A stretch of 64,000 nucleotides of DNA. Source: GM7GCV1 sp965222065. GTDB lineage: Bacteria; Pseudomonadota; Gammaproteobacteria; Pseudomonadales; GM7GCV1. The translations under genes were made by a program, and so were the position numbers. Positions within the stretch are counted from its first letter, which is position 1. The number at the start of each line of letters is the position of its first letter. The notes beneath the pieces are model-generated. The model was not told the DNA's origin, did not search any database, and was given only the letters and a program-made list of their open reading frames with translations. The DNA is taken from contig OZ244933.1 of NCBI GenBank assembly GCA_965222065.1, forward strand, positions 62,001 through 126,000. Reading direction: 5' to 3'. This document shows positions 16,055 to 23,795 of the stretch, one piece after another.

Positions 16055-16552
16055 CTATTTTTTGCAGGTGAATACGTCTCTGGCATTAGTAGATTCACCT
16101 ACGTCTACATTAGAAAAATCGTAAAAAAGGCCAGTGCCATCTGGTTCTATAACGAATGCATAGCTATTTCTTTTTTCACTATTATCTTTCCAGTCCCATC
16201 GGTGATTAATTCCCCGCCTTTGATAAACAGATACGGTACCTGAGTCCGTCCCCTCGTAAAGGATGAAACCTAAATTTTCAATTTCGTTGATAAATCCAAC
16301 CTCGACGAGCGTCTTGGGGTTAGATTCGGTGGAATAACTTTCATGGCATTTCCATGTTTCGAAACTAATATATTCTGATTCTGTGACAGGGCCTTCATCT
16401 TCCAAAAAGATTGTTCTGTAGTTGTAATAACTGTCAGGTATTTGAGGTATTGGAGGTGCTTGAGATGTCTGAGGCGCTGGAGAAGATGTACTTTGCGAAC
16501 CGCATCCTGCTGAAAGAATAAATGGCAATATCAATATTGTTTTCAGATTCAT
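16055..16552 (-). CDS. Lipoprotein, island cargo
   Basis: A 165-aa protein with an N-terminal signal ending in a lipobox (ILSAGC, Cys at residue 17), so it should be exported and lipid-anchored. A Ser/Pro/Gln-rich linker (about 20-42) is followed by a beta-rich domain with two Cys residues outside the lipobox (KCHES and the C-terminal FTCKK). No family recognised. It lies at the cargo end of the island, against the direction of the other genes, so it could be a lysogenic-conversion gene such as a surface modifier or exclusion factor; that is inference. Confidence 0.7.
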   Translation of the reverse strand: MNLKTILILPFILSAGCGSQSTSSPAPQTSQAPPIPQIPDSYYNYRTIFLEDEGPVTESEYISFETWKCHESYSTESNPKTLVEVGFINEIENLGFILYEGTDSGTVSVYQRRGINHRWDWKDNSEKRNSYAFVIEPDGTGLFYDFSNVDVGESTNARDVFTCKK

Positions 16553-16860
16553 TATCTTGGCCTAAATCCATAGGAACCTAAGATTAATAATGCACTCTGG
16601 TTTTTCTGCAAACAAGTATCTGTGCAGTCGAATACAACAGTTATAAGAAAGATCAGCTACAAGTAGCCAGTCATTAGCCCATATTTCACATTTGCAACTG
16701 ATTGCAAAAATCAGCCATAAATTGAGCCTTCAGACACCTCTAAACCCTATAAGAAAATACAATGAAAATTTTTCACTTGTGGGTAACTTTGCGGGTAACC
16801 CTGATTCGAAAAGAAAATAAAACCTTTAATATCAATAGGATAAGAGGGTAATGTGACTCC
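16553..16860. other. Island right-end non-coding region
   Basis: About 300 bases with no supported gene. Contains the promoter region of the lipoprotein gene, a TGCAA-rich repeat at 16694-16710 (GCAACTGATTGCAAAAA) also seen inside the protease gene at 12775, and the right integrase arm sites (16779-16799). Confidence 0.6.
16779..16799 (+). promoter_or_regulatory. Right arm-type integrase sites
   Basis: GTGGGTAAC at 16779 and GCGGGTAAC at 16791, direct repeats 12 bases apart, matching the left-end pair in sequence, spacing and orientation. Confidence 0.75.
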
Positions 16861-16874
16861 CTCCGGGCGTGCCA
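16861..16874 (+). other. attR core
   Basis: CTCCGGGCGTGCCA, identical to the end of tRNA-Arg at 7841-7854. Upstream sequence (ACTCC) departs from the tRNA, so this copy is only the crossover remnant. Confidence 0.9.
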
Positions 16875-16918
16875 TTAAATAAAAAAGGGCCACCAATCGG
16901 TGGCCCTTTTTTATTTAA
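16875..16918 (+). terminator. Original terminator of tRNA-Arg(TCG), displaced by the island
   Basis: A long perfect stem: 20 bases starting TTAAATAAAAAAGGGCCACC, a 4-nt loop, then its complement ending in a T-rich tract. It starts at the base after attR, exactly as the tRNA-Ser terminator starts after its CCA. It was therefore most likely the tRNA-Arg terminator before the island entered. Confidence 0.85.
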
Positions 16919-16939
16919 AAATGTTTGCGAGATTTTGGT

Positions 16940-17051
16940 TCGAACTCCCCAGTTCGACAAAACGCAAGCGTTTTGGACAACGGCTTTGCCGTTGGGCCGA
17001 AGGCCCGAAAATCGCTTCAGTCGATTTGAGTCCATCTCTCAGGGCGTGCCA
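16940..17051 (+). repeat. Multi-hairpin element B interrupting a tRNA-Arg T-loop copy
   Basis: Same plan as element A. TCGAACT (16940) pairs with AGTTCGA (16951; T-arm sequence); CAAAACGC/GCGTTTTG (16958-16975); CAACGGC/GCCGTTG (16978-16994); GGCC/GGCC (16995-17005); AAATCG/CGATTT (17009-17027). The tRNA-Arg 3' end then resumes at 17034-17051 (ATCTCT, then GGGCGTGCCA), with small differences from the real gene. The first hairpin differs from that of element A by compensating changes that keep it paired (CAAAATGC to CAAAACGC together with GCATTTTG to GCGTTTTG). It follows the displaced tRNA-Arg terminator. Confidence 0.8.
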
Positions 17052-17143
17052 CTTTCCCGGACCTTCCGAGGCTGTTTGCTTGGGAAAATGCCGTTTAACG
17101 CGATTTTTTGCAAGGAACTATTATGACGGTGCCCAAACTGTTG

Positions 17144-18049
17144 TTACTTATGATCTATAGCTTTCAGTAGACGATAGACCGATCTGGTGCAGGGAAAATC
17201 TTCGTCCTGATTAGAGTACTTCAGTACCTGACTAGATATAGCTTCAATTTCCGTCAGCCTTCCACTTTCCACGTCCTGAAGCATGGAGGTTTTATTGTCA
17301 GCCGTCCGCACCAGGTTTTCCATTTGGGCATCCCATATCTCTGCAAAATCCAGCACTACGCCAGCTCTGCGCGCCGCTTCAACGGTCTCCCTACCAATTT
17401 GCTCCATTAAATCCAGCGCAGCAGGATTGGATCGTAATTCTCCATTCTTTTTCCTGGTTAGTGCCGTTACTGTATTTACCATGGCGTTTATAGCCAGTTT
17501 TTTCCATACAGCCGGACGGGGATCAGTAAGGTAATCTGCGTTCAATCCACCTTTTTGCAGCAGATTGCTTATCCAACTCATGTCCAGTCCCTGTTGCCAG
17601 GGGCCCAGACTAATTCGTCCGTCTCCTCCCCAGCCGATAACACCAGGAGAGATCCTGTATGCACCGTAAGTAGCTACCCCCACTGCAAGCCTGTCTTCGC
17701 TAAATATGGAAGCGAGTTTTTCCGCATTACCCAGACCATTCTGCAAAGTCAGGACTGCTGTATTTTTCTGCAATAAATGGGCGGCAGGAAAAACCTCCTC
17801 TGTGCTATATGCTTTTACAAGAACTATTATCAGCTGAGTTGACGCCAGTTGCGTGGGATCGTCCGTTACTTGGGTTAATTTAAAATTCCGTTTTACACCG
17901 TCTCTATCCGGGTCGATTGTTATTCCTGATTTTTGTAGAGCGAGAAGCTGGGCTCCTGATCTATGCAGACACTGCACTTCTATTCCGGCTTCCAGCAGAC
18001 GGGCAGCAATTAAACTGCCTAACGCTCCACATCCAACAATGGTAACCAT
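17144..18049 (-). CDS. panE: 2-dehydropantoate 2-reductase
   Basis: Ketopantoate reductase (301 aa), the NADPH-dependent step making pantoate for coenzyme A. The N-terminal Rossmann motif GCGALG (residues 6-11) is clear. The catalytic Lys lies in AVWKKLAINAMVN, and the C-terminal domain has NKTSMLQDVESGR and TEIEAISS, with the substrate-binding Ser and Glu. A good ribosome site (AAGGAA) precedes the ATG. It is monocistronic. The family also contains paralogues of uncertain substrate, so the exact role is likely rather than certain. Confidence 0.85.
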   Translation of the reverse strand: MVTIVGCGALGSLIAARLLEAGIEVQCLHRSGAQLLALQKSGITIDPDRDGVKRNFKLTQVTDDPTQLASTQLIIVLVKAYSTEEVFPAAHLLQKNTAVLTLQNGLGNAEKLASIFSEDRLAVGVATYGAYRISPGVIGWGGDGRISLGPWQQGLDMSWISNLLQKGGLNADYLTDPRPAVWKKLAINAMVNTVTALTRKKNGELRSNPAALDLMEQIGRETVEAARRAGVVLDFAEIWDAQMENLVRTADNKTSMLQDVESGRLTEIEAISSQVLKYSNQDEDFPCTRSVYRLLKAIDHK

Positions 18050-18374
18050 TAACTTATTTCCTTAAAGTCCAAGTGCCAAACTACGTACTGCAATTTTACA
18101 GTGATATTTTTTAGCAACTCTAATGAACAAAAAAATTTAGGGAAAAGGATTCCTGAACGCTTTCACTGATAATAGCCAAACATAATGTAATTCGCTTATT
18201 TGAGCTTTGTCGTTATGCTGCGGGAATCTGGTTCATACGCCCCGATTCGAAAACCATGTCTGGTTAAACCAAAATGTCATTTCAATTGTCTAAGCTATTC
18301 CTTAAATGAGCAGCTTTTTCCCTAAAGCCAGCCTGATATGATTATTACATCTCTTTTTGTGAGGATAACCAGTG
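18050..18374. other. Divergent intergenic region panE/phoX-like
   Basis: About 325 bases, AT-rich, no supported gene. It must contain both divergent promoters, but I see no repeated or well-matched operator. TGTCAT...TGTC near 18275 is the closest to a Pho box and has wrong spacing. Confidence 0.5.
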
Positions 18375-19811
18375 ATGTCCAAGCCTGATACGCAAACCAC
18401 CAACCGTCGCCAGTTTCTTAAATATAGCGTAGCCACCGGCGCCGCCAGCATGGCTTTTTCGGCGTTAGGGCAGGGGGCAAATTCCCAAGGTGGCGGTCGT
18501 GGTAAAAATGCTGGTTATGGTCCTGTCAGGCCTGCCAGATGTATGGCGACCGGACTGGAGTTGCTGGCCTTGCCTGAAGGTTTTGAATACATGAGCTTTG
18601 GCTGGAATGGGCAAATAATGGATGATGGCCGACCGACACCTGCAGACCCTGATGGCATGGCGGTTGTTGCCCAGCGGGGCAATACCATTGCCCTGGTTCG
18701 CAACCACGAGCTTTCGGCCGGAGAGGGCAATCAATGCGTTGTAGAAGGCAGCATGTACAACAGTGCTGAGTATGGTGGAACGACCAACCTTTTGTTTGAT
18801 TTTGTCAAAGGCGAGTTTATTGAATCCTACACAAGTCTTGGCGGCACTATCCGCAATTGTGCCGGGGGACGTACTCCCTGGGAATCCTGGATTAGCTGTG
18901 AGGAAACGTACCATGTCTGGGGCGAGCGTGAGGATGGCTTTAATCATGGTTATGTGTTTGATGTTCCGGCGTTTGGCGTTAGCAACGGGGTACCGATTAA
19001 GGCCGCTGGCCGGTTTGCGCATGAGGCAGTTGCCATCGATCCAAAGACCGGTGTGATGTATGAAACCGAGGATGCGGGAACCAGCGCTTTTTACAAGTAT
19101 GTACAGCCAGGCGCAGGTCATAGTGACTGGCGTGCCGGGCGCGAGAAAAATGAACCGCTAAGAGATGGTGGCGAGCTGTACGCCATGATTGTGGATGGTC
19201 AGTCACGCAAGGATATGAGCGTGGGTTATGAACCCGGTGTTACTTTCCCGGTCAGTTGGGAGTTGGTCGGCGATCCGGAAGGAGTCGAGGTGCGGGCCTT
19301 TGACTCCGCACCCAACGCGGCAAATTTCTCTCGGGGTGAAGGCTGTTGGGAGGACGATGGCAAAATTTATTTTGTTTCCACCAATGGCGGAGCTGCCGGC
19401 CTGGGGCAGGTATGGATGTATGATCCTGGTGCAGAAACAGTGACCATGTTGTATGAGTCTGCCAATGCCTCTGATGTGGATGGGCCGGACAATATCGCCA
19501 TCAGCCCACGTGGGGGCGTTATCCTGTGCGAAGATGGGGGATCTAACCCCAAACGCTTGATCGGCCTGTCACACGCAGGTGAAACCTTCACCTTTGCGGA
19601 AAACCATATTGTGCTTAAAGAAGGGGATATTGATGCGATTGATGCGGTATATCCCGGTACAAAAGCCAACTGTAGCGTTGCAGTAGTGGAAGATTATAGA
19701 AGTAGGGAGTGGGCCGGGGCGACATTCTATGGTGATTGGTTATTCGCCAATATCATGTCGCCTGGAGTGACCTTCGCCATTCGCGGTCCCTGGAATCGCG
19801 GAGTTCTCTAG
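18375..19811 (+). CDS. PhoX-family (DUF839) phosphatase, Tat-exported
   Basis: A 478-aa protein with a twin-arginine signal (NRRQFLKYSVATGAASMAFSA, here shortened to its key RRQFLK motif) and the DUF839/PhoX beta-propeller pattern: LALPEGFEYMSFGW, VVAQRGNTIALVRNHE, TPWESWISCEETY, FAHEAVAIDPKTGVMYETED and DGPDNIAISPRGGVILCEDG. Members are Ca- and Fe-dependent alkaline phosphatases acting in the periplasm, but many DUF839 proteins are untested. ATG at 18375 is preferred; a GTG three bases earlier is possible with the same GAGG site. Confidence 0.82.
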   Translation: MSKPDTQTTNRRQFLKYSVATGAASMAFSALGQGANSQGGGRGKNAGYGPVRPARCMATGLELLALPEGFEYMSFGWNGQIMDDGRPTPADPDGMAVVAQRGNTIALVRNHELSAGEGNQCVVEGSMYNSAEYGGTTNLLFDFVKGEFIESYTSLGGTIRNCAGGRTPWESWISCEETYHVWGEREDGFNHGYVFDVPAFGVSNGVPIKAAGRFAHEAVAIDPKTGVMYETEDAGTSAFYKYVQPGAGHSDWRAGREKNEPLRDGGELYAMIVDGQSRKDMSVGYEPGVTFPVSWELVGDPEGVEVRAFDSAPNAANFSRGEGCWEDDGKIYFVSTNGGAAGLGQVWMYDPGAETVTMLYESANASDVDGPDNIAISPRGGVILCEDGGSNPKRLIGLSHAGETFTFAENHIVLKEGDIDAIDAVYPGTKANCSVAVVEDYRSREWAGATFYGDWLFANIMSPGVTFAIRGPWNRGVL

Positions 19812-19898
19812 TCACGCCAACAGACGCTAATCCCTGACAAACACTTTTCACGGGCGGGCCTACTCTCCATAATTCAGCCCTTTACATTGTGGAGTGGC

Positions 19899-20870
19899 AT
19901 GTTGGCCTCAACCCCTGATCTGTTAATTGAATTACTGGCCAAGCCGGGCGTCCATTCCGGCACAGAGCTGGGTGAAAAGCTCGGTATATCCCGGGTCGCC
20001 ATCAAAAAGCGAATTGATCGCCTGATAGAAGAAGGGTTCCCGGTGGAATCCATAGCTGGCAAAGGCTATCAGCTGGCCGAGGGGATCGACCTGCTCAATG
20101 CAGAAAAAATCCTCTCGCATATAGGGTCGACCGAGCATGCTCCGCCAGATGTGGAGGTGTTTGCCTCGCTCGGTTCGACCAATGTCTACCTGACAGAATC
20201 GCCCACAAGTGCTGGCAAACTTCGTGTTGCTGCTGCCGAAATGCAACCTCAGGGACAGGGCCGACGTGGCCGGCAATGGGTGGCAACACCCTATCGCAAC
20301 CTGATGCTTTCCCTGTCACATGTCTACGAGAGCTGGCCGCAAAACCCTTCCGGGTTGAGCCTCGCCTTTTCCGTCTCAGTTCATAGCGCATTGACTTCCC
20401 TGGGTGTGAAAGAGGCGGTTCTCAAGTGGCCCAATGACATTGTTGCCAACGGCGGTAAACTTGGTGGTCTCCTCGTATCTGCTTCGGGTGAGGCCGGAGG
20501 CGAGCTCAAAGTGATTATGGGTGTGGGCCTTAATCTGGAATTGCATGAGCCCGATCGTCTTCACATTGATCAGACAGCCATCGACCTGAAAGAGCTGGGC
20601 TACGCTATTTCACGAAACCGGTTAGTCGCGGAAATTGTTGCCAACACCCGGGAAATGCTGGCGCTTTATCCCCGAAATGGGTTTTCAGCGTTTGCCGACT
20701 ATTGGAACCGAAATGCCTGCTTCATCAATGAACAGGTTCGTTTGTTTGATGGTTCTGTGGAACATCGTGGCGAGTTATTGGGCGTGGATGCTGAGGGTCA
20801 ATTGCAGTTGAACACGTCCGACGGGATCGTTCGATTTACAACCTCTGAATTGAGTTTGAGAAAAATTTAA
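19899..20870 (+). CDS. birA: Biotin-protein ligase / biotin operon repressor
   Basis: BirA (323 aa): attaches biotin to acetyl-CoA carboxylase via biotinyl-AMP and represses biotin genes. An N-terminal winged helix (TELGEKLGISRVAIKKRIDR, about 20-40) shows it is the bifunctional form. The ligase has GQGRRGRQW in the adenylate-binding loop and LKWPNDIV plus GGKLGGLL in the active site. The ATG at 19899 follows GGAG; an in-frame TTG at 19887 lacks a site. A matching operator lies before bioB at 26004, supporting the repressor role. Confidence 0.95.
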   Translation: MLASTPDLLIELLAKPGVHSGTELGEKLGISRVAIKKRIDRLIEEGFPVESIAGKGYQLAEGIDLLNAEKILSHIGSTEHAPPDVEVFASLGSTNVYLTESPTSAGKLRVAAAEMQPQGQGRRGRQWVATPYRNLMLSLSHVYESWPQNPSGLSLAFSVSVHSALTSLGVKEAVLKWPNDIVANGGKLGGLLVSASGEAGGELKVIMGVGLNLELHEPDRLHIDQTAIDLKELGYAISRNRLVAEIVANTREMLALYPRNGFSAFADYWNRNACFINEQVRLFDGSVEHRGELLGVDAEGQLQLNTSDGIVRFTTSELSLRKI

Positions 20871-20882
20871 CAAAACCGCCTG

Positions 20883-21533
20883 ATGACGCCGCAACGATAC
20901 CGAAAATTCCGTGCTGTGCTGGAGAAACGCCAGCCAGACCTGACTGTTATTGCTGACCATATCCACAAAGGCAGGAATATGGCGGCCATCCGGCGTACCT
21001 GCGATGCCATGGGTGTGCCCAAAATGCACGCCATTTTGCCCGAGGGCTTTGAGCAAAAGCGTTTTGCCGGGACGACCCAGGGAACACATAAATGGGTGGA
21101 GCTGGTCAAGCACCGGTCTCTGGAATCATGCCTGGACGAGGTAAAAGGGCAGGGGATGCAACTCTGTGTTGCCGATCTTTCGGCGCAATCTGTCGATTAC
21201 AGGGAGGTCGATTTTACCCGGCCGACGGCCATATTGATGGGGGCGGAAATCGTCGGCCCCAGCGAACAGGCGAAAGCCAGGGCTGATATCCACTTTCATG
21301 TACCCATGCTGGGTCTGGTGGAATCCCTGAATGTCTCGGTGGCCTGTGCCCTGATTCTGGACGAGGCCATTCGCCAGCGGCAATCGAAGGGAATGCTGGA
21401 TACGCCATCCATGTCGGAAAGCGAAATGAAGCGCCTGGCCTTTGAGTGGGGCTACCCCAAACTGAAGCGCTATTATCAGTGGAAGCAGCTTCCTTATCCG
21501 GAAATGGACAATGAAGGGCAGCTCATCGACTAG
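20883..21533 (+). CDS. trmH: tRNA (guanosine-18-2'-O)-methyltransferase TrmH
   Basis: SPOUT methyltransferase (216 aa) that methylates G18 in the tRNA D-loop. Visible motifs: NMAAIRRTCDAMGVPKMHAI (motif 1 region with the catalytic Arg), GTTQGTHKW, ILMGAEIVGPS and the C-terminal knot MLGLVESLNVSVACALIL. The C-terminal extension after 165 (EMKRLAFEWGYPKLKRYYQ) matches E. coli type TrmH. Twelve bases follow birA, so co-transcription is likely. Its end overlaps the convergent bioD by four bases. Confidence 0.92.
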   Translation: MTPQRYRKFRAVLEKRQPDLTVIADHIHKGRNMAAIRRTCDAMGVPKMHAILPEGFEQKRFAGTTQGTHKWVELVKHRSLESCLDEVKGQGMQLCVADLSAQSVDYREVDFTRPTAILMGAEIVGPSEQAKARADIHFHVPMLGLVESLNVSVACALILDEAIRQRQSKGMLDTPSMSESEMKRLAFEWGYPKLKRYYQWKQLPYPEMDNEGQLID

Positions 21534-22231
21534 TCTACTCGGGGTTGTCCCCAATCAGGCAGTGTCCAGTTAGCTGTCGATTCCTCCAGGGCATTAAAGG
21601 AAAGTGTGCATAGCAGGGGAGCAGAAGTGCGCGACTGAATACTGTTGATCTGGTCTTGCGGTCGGCCCGTGTCCGGGTCGCAGCAGTTGGCTACCCATCC
21701 GACCAGCCGGGCGCCGGAATTCCGAATTTTTTCGATACTGAGCAGGGCATGATTGATACAGCCCAGCTTTATGCCCACGACCAATATGACGGGTAGTCCC
21801 AGAGTCAAAGCCAGTTGTTCGACATCCAGCCCCGCCTCGGTGTTGCCCTGGGGGGAGCTAAGGGGAACCTTCCAGCCGCCGACGCCTTCCACGATACAAA
21901 TATCCGCTTGGGAGCAGGCGTGTTCTACATCTGTCTTGATCAGGCCAGCCTCTATATTTATTCCCTTATCAGCGGCGGCGATATGTGGCGAGATCGGTGG
22001 TTCGAATGCATAGCGATTAACCACTGAATATTCGAGTTGGACGTTTGCCGCCTGCATGAGTTTAAGGGCGTCATCGTTGCGCCATTGCCCGTCAACCAGT
22101 TCGCAACCACTTGCTATCGGTTTTAGCCCCGCCACAAGATAACCCTGCCCGATCAGGTGGTTCACCAGGCTGACACTGGTGTAGGTCTTGCCAATTTCCG
22201 TGTCTGTACCGGTAATAAAAAAACCGTTCAT
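21530..22231 (-). CDS. bioD: Dethiobiotin synthetase
   Basis: BioD (233 aa) closes the ureido ring of dethiobiotin using ATP and CO2. The N-terminal P-loop GTDTEIGKTYTS (residues 8-19) is diagnostic, with VEGVGGWKVPLS and the C-terminal nucleotide-binding region following. It is the last gene of the bioBFHCD operon and overlaps bioC by four bases. Length and motifs are normal. Confidence 0.95.
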   Translation of the reverse strand: MNGFFITGTDTEIGKTYTSVSLVNHLIGQGYLVAGLKPIASGCELVDGQWRNDDALKLMQAANVQLEYSVVNRYAFEPPISPHIAAADKGINIEAGLIKTDVEHACSQADICIVEGVGGWKVPLSSPQGNTEAGLDVEQLALTLGLPVILVVGIKLGCINHALLSIEKIRNSGARLVGWVANCCDPDTGRPQDQINSIQSRTSAPLLCTLSFNALEESTANWTLPDWGQPRVD

Positions 22232-23019
22232 TGATTTTCCTGTTCCGGGATACGTGCAACGAAACTAATGGCTTCGTAGCTTAGTGCCAATGGTGATTGC
22301 TGGCCCAGGCTGTAGAGGAATCTTGCGTAGGTATGACGACTAAGCAGTCCCTTGTCGCGCCGGGAAGCCGCATTGGTTGCTCCGGTTTTTTTTACCGAGG
22401 AAAGCAGCTCAGGGAGAGAATCAAAGGTCGGTTGCAGCAGCTGTTTCTGATGGCCCAGAAGCTCAAAACCGGACTGTTTCAGGGCATTCAGGTGATCAGA
22501 GTCGCTGAGAAAATCAATATGGTGCACCTTGCCGGGCTGGACCGTGTTCCAGGCTTTGGCGATTTCCCGGTGGGTGGATGGTCCAAAGCTGCTGTAGGCA
22601 AAATAGCCGCCGGGCCTGAGTGATTTTTTAACGTTTTGCAGTACGGGAAAAAGGTCGCACCACTGGATACTGGCATTGGAAAACACCAGATCAAACCGGA
22701 CTCCAGGCTGGAAGTTTTCCATATCTGCCTGAATAAAGTCTGCGGTGGGTACCCGGTCGCGTGCCCTCGTCAACATCTGGTGAGACAGGTCCAGGCCGGA
22801 AAGCCGGGCTTGTGGAAAGACCTGTTGAAGTTGCGCCATGCTGTAGCCGGTCCCACAACCCAAATCCAGAATACGTTGAGGCGGTTTTGCAATGTGTTTG
22901 GAGATCATTTGCAACAACTGGTCCGACATCTGGTGTTGGACCTGTGCCGCTTCATCGTAAGTGCTGGCCGCGCGCGAAAACTGCCGTTCGACCTGTTGTT
23001 TATCGATTCCAGCCATCAT
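22228..23019 (-). CDS. bioC: Malonyl-ACP O-methyltransferase
   Basis: BioC (263 aa) methylates malonyl-ACP so that fatty acid synthesis can make the pimeloyl chain. It has the N-terminal FSRAASTYDEAAQVQHQMSD stretch typical of BioC and the SAM motif LDLGCGTGYS (about 50-59). The ATG overlaps the bioH stop; a second ATG follows directly, so the first residue is uncertain by one codon. Confidence 0.93.
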   Translation of the reverse strand: MMAGIDKQQVERQFSRAASTYDEAAQVQHQMSDQLLQMISKHIAKPPQRILDLGCGTGYSMAQLQQVFPQARLSGLDLSHQMLTRARDRVPTADFIQADMENFQPGVRFDLVFSNASIQWCDLFPVLQNVKKSLRPGGYFAYSSFGPSTHREIAKAWNTVQPGKVHHIDFLSDSDHLNALKQSGFELLGHQKQLLQPTFDSLPELLSSVKKTGATNAASRRDKGLLSRHTYARFLYSLGQQSPLALSYEAISFVARIPEQENQ

Positions 23020-23795
23020 TGGGACACCTTGCCCGGACGATCTGGAGTATTCGGGCAGTTCAACGTCTCCAGTAACAGGTTGGCCAATTCCTCGGTGTGC
23101 GACAGATGTGGCGCGTGCCCGCTGTTAAATTCGATAAGTTCGGCGTTGTCCAGCATCCCGGATAGTTGCTGGCCGATGTCGGGATGAACTATCCGATCGC
23201 GTCGACCGCTGAGAATACGACAAGGCACAGGCAGTTCGCTGAGTCGGTCGCGAAGGTCACTGTTGTCCAGTATATGCAGCCCTTTTCTCAACGTTTCGCT
23301 GCTGGGTTCCGGGTGCTTCTTCAGCAAGGATGTCGTTTTTTTAACCGCGTCGCGCGCAACGGTTCCCGAGCCGGCCTGTAGTAACAAAAACTTCTTGATG
23401 CCACTGTGATAATCGGCTTCCAGCTCGTTGTAAAAATTTTTAAAGATCCTGGCTGGCATACCAAGGGGCCAATCTTTCTCCCGAATAAATTTGGGAGTGG
23501 AGCAGATCAGGGTAAGGCTTTTAAAGTACTCATGGTTTGTAGCGGCTGCTTCCAGGGCTGCCATGCCGCCCAGTGACCAGGCACACCAGTGGGCCTGTGG
23601 CGGTGCTTTCTGCAGGAGGTCATGGGCAAGTTCAATCAGGCTTGAGGGACTGGCTTCGTTTGCCCGTGTGCCATATCCGGGCAGGTCGATACAGAGACAC
23701 TCAACATGCGGCTCAAGCTGTTCTATCAGGGGTTGCCATACACCGCTGTGCAATCCCCAGCCATGCACAAAGACCATTAGGGGTTTATTACTCAT
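23016..23795 (-). CDS. bioH: Pimeloyl-ACP methyl ester esterase
   Basis: BioH (259 aa), the alpha/beta hydrolase that removes the methyl group from pimeloyl-ACP methyl ester. Nucleophile Ser74 sits in WSLGG; the acid lies in SGRRDRIVH and His in SGHAPHLSH. HGWGLHSGVW forms the oxyanion region. It sits between bioF and bioC with overlaps on both sides, so expression is tied to the biotin operon, unlike in E. coli where bioH is elsewhere. Confidence 0.93.
   Translation of the reverse strand: MSNKPLMVFVHGWGLHSGVWQPLIEQLEPHVECLCIDLPGYGTRANEASPSSLIELAHDLLQKAPPQAHWCAWSLGGMAALEAAATNHEYFKSLTLICSTPKFIREKDWPLGMPARIFKNFYNELEADYHSGIKKFLLLQAGSGTVARDAVKKTTSLLKKHPEPSSETLRKGLHILDNSDLRDRLSELPVPCRILSGRRDRIVHPDIGQQLSGMLDNAELIEFNSGHAPHLSHTEELANLLLETLNCPNTPDRPGKVSQ

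Larger units (their letters stand above)
7841..16874 (+). mobile_element. tRNA-Arg-integrated phage-satellite-like island
   Basis: A 9.03 kb island bounded by direct repeats of CTCCGGGCGTGCCA. It carries a tyrosine integrase next to attL, arm-type repeats at both ends, an AlpA-like gene and a ribbon-helix-helix-like gene, several small unknown genes, an HNH-like protein, an XkdF-like protease, a large terminase, a structured RNA locus and a lipoprotein gene. Portal, major capsid, head-tail and tail genes are absent. This gene content fits a satellite that borrows a helper phage's particles, or a heavily reduced prophage. Short genes overlap by 1-4 bases and reading frames are intact, which argues against general decay. 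Confidence 0.85.

Noticed and set aside
7841..16874. Complete prophage
   Set aside because: Portal, major capsid, tail and lysis genes are all absent, so the satellite or reduced-element description is preferred.
16869..17160. Two overlapping frames of about 85 codons after attR
   Set aside because: They run through the displaced terminator and element B. Similar translations recur because the repeat recurs; not a gene.
18273..18290. Pho-box-like TGTCAT...TGTC upstream of the PhoX-type gene
   Set aside because: The two half-sites are 12 bases apart instead of 11 and the second is incomplete; no further copies.
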